From NCBI GenBank assembly GCA_026874595.1, contig CM049313.1, positions 25,168,008 through 25,232,007 on the forward strand: a stretch of 64,000 nt of DNA, written 5' to 3'. Both the position numbers and the translations under genes were made by a program. The DNA comes from Sipunculus nudus. Its lineage: Eukaryota > Annelida > Sipuncula > Golfingiida > Sipunculidae. Each line of letters opens with the position of its first letter. The first letter of the stretch is position 1. Below, in pieces: positions 60,801 through 64,000 of the stretch. Under the pieces are notes generated by a model. The model was not told the origin of the DNA. It did not search any database and worked only from the letters and a program-made list of their open reading frames with translations.

Positions 60801-63645
60801 GGAATATTTTTTTTATTAAAAATAATATTTATTTATGGACTTGGACTCTGATTCAATTCCCAAAAGACTCAAACTAGAAGAAGGTGGACTTGGAGTTGAG
60901 TGAATTGGGCTAGAACTCAGAAAAAAAGGTGGATTTGGAGTTGAGTGGATTGGGCTTGGAAAGTGGACTTGGAGTTGAGTGAATTGGGCTGGGACTCAGA
61001 CTAGAAGGTGGACTTGGAGTTGAGTGAATTGGGCTTGGACTCAGACAAGAAGGTGGACTTGGAGTTGAGTGAATTGGGCTAGGGCTAGATCACAGACAAG
61101 AAGGTGGACTTGGACTTGAGTGGATTGGGCTGGGACTCAGAATAGAAGATGGACTTGGAGTTGAGTGGAATGGGCTTGGACTCAGACTAGAAGGTGGACT
61201 TGGACTTGAATGAATTGGGCTGGGACTCAGACTAGAAGGTGGACTTGGAGTTGAGTGGATTTGGCTGGGACTCAGACTAGAAGGTGGACTTGGACTTGAG
61301 TGGATTGGGCTGGGACTCAGACTAGAAGATGGACTTGGAGTTGAGTGGAATGGGCTGGGACTCAGACTAGAAGGTGGACTTGGAGTTGAGTGAATTGGGT
61401 TGGAACTCAGACTAGAAAAAGGTGGACTTGGAGTTGAATGGATTGGGCTGGGACTCAGACTAGAAGATAGACTTGGAGTTAAGTGGAATGGGCTGGGACT
61501 CAGACTAGAAGGTGGACTTGGACTTGAATGAATTAGGCTGGGACTCAGACTAGAAGAAGGTTGACTTGGAGTTGAGTGAATTGGGTTGGAACTCAGACTA
61601 GAAGAAGGTGGACTTGCACTTGAGTGGATTTGGCTGGGACTCAAGTAAATTGAACCAGGACTTCACGTGGGACCTGGACAATGTGGACTGGACAACAATA
61701 CTGACCTTATCTCTTAAATATAAACCTCCAAATTGCAAGTAAATAATTGTGTATATATGGTTGAATGATAATGATATTAAGGTGATATGGCATAATTTAC
61801 CTGACTTGTTGTTTTTTTCCAAATTTGGGTCATGTACAGTTATTCAGTTGAAAAAGTGACCATTTGGTAATTTACCATTATGAATTTATTTTGCTTTCAG
61901 GTATGATATCCAGATTCTGTTAGGATTGGAACTTGCAGTAATACAGGAAGTTGAGGGGATTCAAATGGATGAAGAAAAAATTGAGCAGGTTGGCAGAATG
62001 TTTTTTGTCATCAAACTGCATTGGCTAGACAAAGATTAAATTTATGGATGTTGAGCATAAGGGGACTTAAGTTCTAAATCTGTTACAGGAGTATTTATGA
62101 TTCTTACCTTGTCAGTGTAAAATATAGTTCAATGTTTGTGCGTCCTTTTAACTGATTCTGAGTAGAGCTTTACTATTAGCAGCCCAACAGAGGTCCCAGG
62201 TATCAGTATGAGAATGACAAGGTTATATTTTAAAACTGTTAGTGCTATTTTATTTAATTGACCAGTATCTGGTCATATGGTTCAAGTTCAGTATGTCATT
62301 TGTTAGGCACAGAATACAAGATGATATCATGTTTATATCTTTATGGTCACAGGGAATAAAATAAACTAAAAACATAGCTTACTACTGTAAATAACAGGCC
62401 GTGAATCTTTATTACCATACCGGCATAATTTGTTTTATGATATGTTCCTCTATTATACTAAAAATCTCAAGTATCATTCAATACCTTACAGTTGCATTAT
62501 TTTGAATAGATGTGAGAATTTAAAACTAAAATAAAGGAAATATATATGTATGTACTTGTCATTGTAAAGGTTTCCTTTATAGCATTTCCCTAGGCATTAT
62601 TTGATAAATCTGTTGTATATTCTTATTACAATTAAATTAAATTTGATATTGATTGCTTTTTTCAGAAATCAGTATCTAGCCTTTATCTCTTATTTTCTGG
62701 GCAAGTCTGTACTTAGTCTCATGTTTTCAGATCATGTCTTTCCCTGGTTCCTAATTTAAAGAGCATACCTATCTTTGATCCCTTGCCTTCAAAACATGTC
62801 TATTATTATTATTTTCTTCAGGATTTGTCTATCCTTGGTCTTTTGTTTTCAGATTGTAATGATGCTGAGGTCTTTGTCTTTTCTCAAAGATGCCAGCTAC
62901 TTGGCAGATTATCTGAAGTATGTACTTGTGGAGAAGTAAGTACAGAATCATTGTTGTTTTAAAATAGATGCAGATATGTAATAGGTACAAATTAGCATTT
63001 AATTACATGAGTGAAAACTGGGATTATGGGGATTTAGGGACTCGGGAAGCACCCCTTGCTTAGTGAAGTTCCTGTGCATTAGTTGCAGTGATTGCATTAG
63101 TTGCAGTGATTTTACACAGCCTGTTTCCCTTGTGTTGTCTTACAGTAGAAGTTGTTTTTTTTCTAAAAGCATTGGGGAACAAGCATTCCATTCTGAAAAA
63201 AAAATATAGTTTGGATATATGATTAGGGTCTTTGTGGAGTTTATCATACAAATAATGGTACTTGGGTACAATGGTACTTGAGTATAATGGTACTTGAGTA
63301 TAATGATGATGGTACAGTATATTCAAATTAAATGAAAAGTAGGTATTATATCCTGATTAATCATCAGGTATTTATAAATTCATGTTCACAATGATAGATA
63401 TCCTTCATACCTGGTTTATTAATATTTAAAATGAAAATACAATGTTTCAGTTACTTGCTGACTGTTCCCAAGATTCTTGGTCAGATCTATGATGAGCTGC
63501 TACAACCACTGCCGGAGGCACTGTCTGAGGTACTGTCACCAGCAGGAGGAGAAGCTGACAGCTCAGCAGTCCCATCTGTCACTGCGGCTCCATCTGTCGA
63601 GTCTGACTTGATGTCTTTTGAACCACCATCAAGCAGGGCACCACG
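37336..63645 (+). CDS. TICRR: TICRR/Treslin orthologue, 13 coding exons in window, 3' end missing
   Basis: Treslin (Sld3 counterpart) works with MTBP and TopBP1 to load CDC45 on MCM2-7 when S-CDK is active, so it sets the number and timing of replication origins fired in the nucleus. Thirteen exons splice in consistent phase to about 905 codons. Exon 1 matches the vertebrate N-terminal Treslin domain in order ([37 protein letters not shown]). Exon 5 carries GVLQPLS and exon 9 opens with DFQDEDELL, close to human DFKTEEELL. Exons 9-13 form the Sld3-Treslin domain (about residues 698-860), ending in a Ser/Pro/Ala-rich stretch. The long disordered C-terminal tail with the CDK sites for TopBP1 binding should lie to the right. 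Introns are unusually rich in tandem arrays that touch splice sites. Identification is by eye from remembered family sequence. Confidence 0.9.
38071..41584 (+). other. TICRR intron 1
   Basis: 3.5-kb intron. It contains a GACTTGGA/GAGTCCAA-rich patch (38790-38950), a hairpin-ended interspersed element (39154-41026) and a poly-C run near 39989. No additional exon is needed by phase. Confidence 0.8.
39154..41026 (+). mobile_element. Interspersed repeat with terminal hairpin, copy 1
   Basis: The left end has CTCAGCTGAC, TATAA, GTCATCTGAG (39158-39182), a near-perfect 10-bp stem, followed by GAGCTATAGTC and a GTCCGTCC-rich stretch. The right end reads TTTAGCTGAGCGCCGTGACC then CATGGGTCCCTTG. Shared internal blocks (ATGTCCCCAAAATCTCC, GCCTAATATCAAAACCACT, TTACCCAAAATTAGATCTGA) are found at 56495-58940. 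No ORF of transposase size is present, so it is non-autonomous. Its class is unclear; a Helitron-like or foldback origin is possible. Confidence 0.65.
41585..41870 (+). CDS. TICRR: TICRR exon 2 (residues 246-341)
   Basis: The acceptor TCATTTCAG joins exon 1 in phase 0. The segment [18 protein letters not shown] then GCILP lines up with a vertebrate stretch that also has SPD, L..G and VLP spacing. The donor is G|GTATGA, phase 1. Confidence 0.85.
42320..42336. repeat. Poly-G run in intron 2
   Basis: About 16 consecutive G in TICRR intron 2. Confidence 0.9.
42906..43341. repeat. Tandem array in intron 2, 48-49-bp unit, about 9 copies
   Basis: The unit CTGATCCACACTGACTAGCC, then TTTAGTCCACACCATCCTGTCCTGTAGTC, repeats with good conservation. 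It ends about 210 bp before exon 3. Confidence 0.9.
43461..43564 (+). repeat. 52-bp tandem duplication spanning the exon 3 acceptor
   Basis: Copies at 43461-43512 and 43513-43564 differ at one base. Each holds the polypyrimidine tract, the AG acceptor (TATATTTACAG) and the first 16 bases of exon 3. Use of the upstream AG (exon from 43497) reads DDCDQVLD and then TGA, so only the downstream AG (exon from 43549) keeps the frame. Confidence 0.9.
43549..43621 (+). CDS. TICRR: TICRR exon 3 (residues 341-365)
   Basis: A 73-nt exon in phase 1 in and phase 2 out, encoding [20 protein letters not shown] and a few more residues. The donor is AG|GTTAGT. It is the only short exon in the first half and is needed to connect exons 2 and 4 in frame. 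Confidence 0.8.
44052..44349 (+). CDS. TICRR: TICRR exon 4 (residues 365-464)
   Basis: Acceptor CCTGTTAG completes an Arg codon. 298 nt, ending in [16 protein letters not shown] before a consensus donor GTAAGT. The middle region of Treslin is the MTBP-binding part in vertebrates. The [10 protein letters not shown] helix matches a leucine-rich helix at the same place in the vertebrate protein. Confidence 0.85.
44951..47405 (+). mobile_element. Interspersed repeat with terminal hairpin, copy 3 (with nested insertions)
   Basis: The left end GCTCAGCTGACTGTTAGTCA then ACTGAGCTATAG (44951) matches copies 1 and 2. The right end AGCTGAGCGTCGAGACCCAT then GGGTCCCT lies at 47370-47403. The outer span (about 2.45 kb) is similar to copy 2. 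A second right-end copy (AGCTGAGCACCATGACCCAC) follows at 47431, so two elements may be overlapped or nested. Limits are inferred from the ends only. Confidence 0.45.
45636..45860. mobile_element. MITE fragment with TA-tract expansion
   Basis: CAGGGGCGTAGCCAG at 45636-45650 is a typical MITE terminal repeat, followed by G/C-rich sequence and a (TA)n tract of about 66 bp (45734-45800). No matching inverted terminus CTGGCTACGCCCCTG was found on the right, so the copy is truncated or rearranged. Confidence 0.45.
47655..47862 (+). CDS. TICRR: TICRR exon 5 (residues 465-534)
   Basis: Acceptor TTTACAG, phase 0. The stretch [20 protein letters not shown] closely follows a vertebrate motif (IxGVISPLS..AxILT) and is one of the clearest anchors of the identification. 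The donor is G|GTCAGT, phase 1. Confidence 0.9.
47863..51159 (+). other. TICRR intron 5
   Basis: 3.3-kb AT-rich intron. A partial hairpin end (GCTCAGCTGACTGAAAGTTA, about 48125) marks a further fragment of the interspersed family. Frames at 48549-48836 (-) and 49765-50052 (+) are open but not bounded by usable phase-matched splice sites. Confidence 0.7.
51160..51304 (+). CDS. TICRR: TICRR exon 6 (residues 534-582)
   Basis: Acceptor TGTCATCAG, phase 1. It encodes a proline-rich start ([13 protein letters not shown]) and [14 protein letters not shown]. The donor CAA|GTAGGC at 51305 is weak; phase 2 output joins exon 7 exactly (AA|C, Asn). The last 11 exon bases and first 7 intron bases are repeated verbatim inside the following intron array. 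Confidence 0.85.
51294..52800. repeat. Intron 6 array built on the exon 6/5' splice-site junction, about 31-32-bp unit
   Basis: The unit ACATCAAGTAGGCCATGTTT, then CTAGCTCTGTCC, repeats about 45 times with growing divergence. The 18-base junction GTCCAAATCAAGTAGGCC (51294-51311) recurs exactly at 51358, 51454 and 51518. A 147-bp higher-order block occurs three times (landmarks 51690, 51837, 51984). Each block has CAG|GTAAGC (GT at 51734, 51881, 52028), a better donor match than the real one. Confidence 0.9.
53008..53156 (+). CDS. TICRR: TICRR exon 7 (residues 582-632)
   Basis: Acceptor CATCTTTAG, phase 2. It encodes a basic helical stretch ([20 protein letters not shown]). The donor G|GTAAGT is a full consensus. 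Confidence 0.85.
53462..53659 (+). CDS. TICRR: TICRR exon 8 (residues 632-698)
   Basis: Acceptor CATCAACAG, phase 1. It contains [14 protein letters not shown], near a PRTP..K-type basic segment in the vertebrate protein. The donor G|GTCGTG is weak but phase-correct for exon 9. The frame stays open into the intron, so the exact end relies on phase. Confidence 0.75.
54093..56492. repeat. 43-bp tandem array in intron 8, about 56 copies, acceptor-like unit
   Basis: The unit TATATTTCTTTAGATTTAAC, then TTGATTGTTTGCTGGTTCCTGCG, is nearly identical between copies. Main variants are CTTTAG versus CTTTTG, and TTCATAT versus TGCGTAT. Units with CTTTAG resemble a 3' splice site: a pyrimidine-rich stretch, AG, and a TTTAAC branch-like motif about 35 nt earlier in the preceding unit. 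Confidence 0.95.
56495..58940 (+). mobile_element. Interspersed repeat with terminal hairpin, copy 2, inserted in the 43-bp array
   Basis: The left end CAGCTCAGCTGACTATAAGT then CAACTGAGCTATAGTC follows directly on an array unit. The right end AGCTTAGCACAGTGACCCAT then GAGTCTCTTG is followed again by array-type units. Internal blocks match copy 1 in intron 1. Poly-C runs occur at 57373 and 57961. No transposase-like ORF. Confidence 0.65.
58942..59070 (+). repeat. Diverged array units forming the exon 9 acceptor
   Basis: Three degenerate copies of the 43-bp unit (TATATTTATTTAGATTTAAC, TATATTTCTTTAGATTTAAC, GATATTTCCTCAGATTTCCA) precede exon 9. The last one supplies its pyrimidine tract and AG (59069-59070). 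Confidence 0.8.
59071..59219 (+). CDS. TICRR: TICRR exon 9 (residues 698-747), start of Sld3-Treslin domain
   Basis: Acceptor TTTCCTCAG, phase 1, completing Asp. It opens with [16 protein letters not shown], which matches the start of the vertebrate STD (DFKTEEELL..IRENY) residue by residue. This domain is the conserved core shared with fungal Sld3 and contacts CDC45. Donor GTAAGT, phase 0. A second AG at 59077-59078 would break the frame. Confidence 0.9.
59681..59790 (+). CDS. TICRR: TICRR exon 10 (residues 748-784)
   Basis: Acceptor ATAATTTCAG, phase 0. It encodes [18 protein letters not shown] and EALEKKLRE, the helical middle of the STD. The donor AGA|GTAGGT is suboptimal, phase 2. A hairpin array begins 22 nt beyond it. 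Confidence 0.85.
59813..60176. repeat. 36-bp hairpin array in intron 10, 10 copies
   Basis: Each unit holds TGAGAC, loop GGTATGT, GTCTCA (a perfect 6-bp stem), plus CAAATAAGTTGTCGTAA. Copies are almost identical. Since 36 is a multiple of three, several frames stay open through it (126 codons +, 162 and 137 codons -), all simple 12-residue periods with no gene support. Confidence 0.95.
60838..61665. repeat. 45-bp tandem array in intron 10, about 17 copies
   Basis: The unit GGTGGACTTGGAGTTGAGTG, then AATTGGGCTGGGACTCAGACTAGAA, repeats with small indels of three bases. The period is a multiple of three, so a 184-codon minus frame of PSPPSSLSP periodicity results. It is intronic and repeat-derived, not a supported gene. 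Confidence 0.95.
61901..61988 (+). CDS. TICRR: TICRR exon 11 (residues 784-813)
   Basis: Acceptor TTGCTTTCAG, phase 2. [20 protein letters not shown] parallels the vertebrate CQLQVFLRLE helix of the STD. The donor CAG|GTTGGC, phase 0. Confidence 0.88.
62853..62935 (+). CDS. TICRR: TICRR exon 12 (residues 814-841)
   Basis: Acceptor TTTTGTTTTCAG, phase 0. It encodes [20 protein letters not shown], matching the vertebrate DLLRMV...SAYLAEFLEE helix pair. Donor GAA|GTAAGT-type, phase 2. Confidence 0.88.
63451..63645 (+). CDS. TICRR: TICRR exon 13 (residues 841-906), last certain exon
   Basis: Acceptor AATGTTTCAG, phase 2. [20 protein letters not shown] ends the STD (vertebrate counterpart IPKTLGNLYNSLG). 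After that a Ser/Pro/Ala-rich, low-order stretch begins. The donor ACG|GTGAGA is strong, phase 2. The following exon should start with one base completing an Arg-type codon. Confidence 0.88.
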
Positions 63646-64000
63646 GTGAGAAATGTCAGAATGACAGCAAATTAATAATAATGGTTAAATTTCAGTTAAA
63701 TAGATCATAGCATTGTAAAGTGTGCCATAATATGTTTGGCAGTACATATATATAATTAGGATAAGGTCACCAGCACATATAAGTCAGTCATGTATAAATC
63801 CCCTACTCTTGGTGTGTCCTTTTTCTCATAGGTACACTGATAAATATTTAAACTTTAAATCTCTGTGTTTATTTTTAGTGTAGGGAGCAGATGAGGACTC
63901 CACTTAGTTTGAGAAAATAAAGGTCTCTTCACTCTCCTGTTATATACTAATACTACTACTGAGCCATTAATGGTCAACAAAAAACATTGAAGAGTCACAA
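63646..64000 (+). other. TICRR intron 13 start; possible short exon 14 unresolved
   Basis: A phase-compatible AG at 63882-63883 would give REQMRTPLSLRK and then TAA (63918-63920). The EQMRTP start weakly resembles the vertebrate ELRTR segment, but the stop would remove the whole C-terminal tail. More likely the true next exon lies beyond the window. The other nearby AGs also run into stops. Confidence 0.3.

Noticed and set aside
61090-61644. 184-codon minus-strand frame with PSPPSSLSP periodicity
   Set aside because: It is a by-product of a 45-bp (multiple of three) tandem array inside TICRR intron 10; no start context, domain or independent support.

Overview
The window looks like metazoan nuclear DNA. 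It has intron-rich gene structure with GT-AG splice sites, an AT-rich background, many long (TA)n and poly-G/poly-C tracts, abundant tandem arrays and fragmentary DNA transposons. Repeats such as the AGGTCAAGGTCACA type and the CTCAGCTGAC hairpin-ended elements suggest a marine lophotrochozoan, perhaps a mollusc. That is an inference from repeat style, not a demonstrated identity.

The only gene I can support is on the + strand from 37336 to beyond the right edge: the orthologue of TICRR/Treslin, the metazoan Sld3-type replication-initiation factor. Thirteen coding exons (about 905 codons) join with consistent phase at all twelve introns. They carry the N-terminal Treslin domain (exon 1), the middle region (exons 2 to 8) and the Sld3-Treslin domain (exons 9 to 13). 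The CDK-regulated C-terminal tail lies beyond the window. Just upstream of the ATG are a consensus E2F site, a YY1/TISU-like element and a five-codon upstream ORF.

From 1 to about 37 kb I see no convincing protein-coding gene. It holds microsatellites, five tandem arrays (54-55 bp units at 15.6 kb, 43 bp at 17 kb, 46 bp at 20-22 kb, about 56 bp at 25-28.7 kb, 46 bp at 29.4 kb), a 202-bp MITE with intact ends, a pogo/Tigger-like terminus and a compact unit with heat-shock element, TATA box, initiator and polyA signal near 34.4 kb. Several GC-balanced segments are rich in transcription-factor motifs and may be enhancers; two share an inverted CCAATCA/TGATTGG pair with an identical 28-nt gap.

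The most unusual theme is inside TICRR, where tandem repeats sit on, and copy, its splice sites. Intron 6 starts with an array whose unit repeats the exon 6/5' splice-site junction. Intron 8 holds about 56 copies of a 43-bp unit resembling the acceptor of exon 9. Intron 10 has a hairpin array whose loops display GGTATGT. The acceptor of exon 3 is tandemly duplicated so that the upstream copy leads to a stop. Whether this is neutral repeat growth or affects splicing of a dosage-sensitive replication gene can be tested with RNA data.
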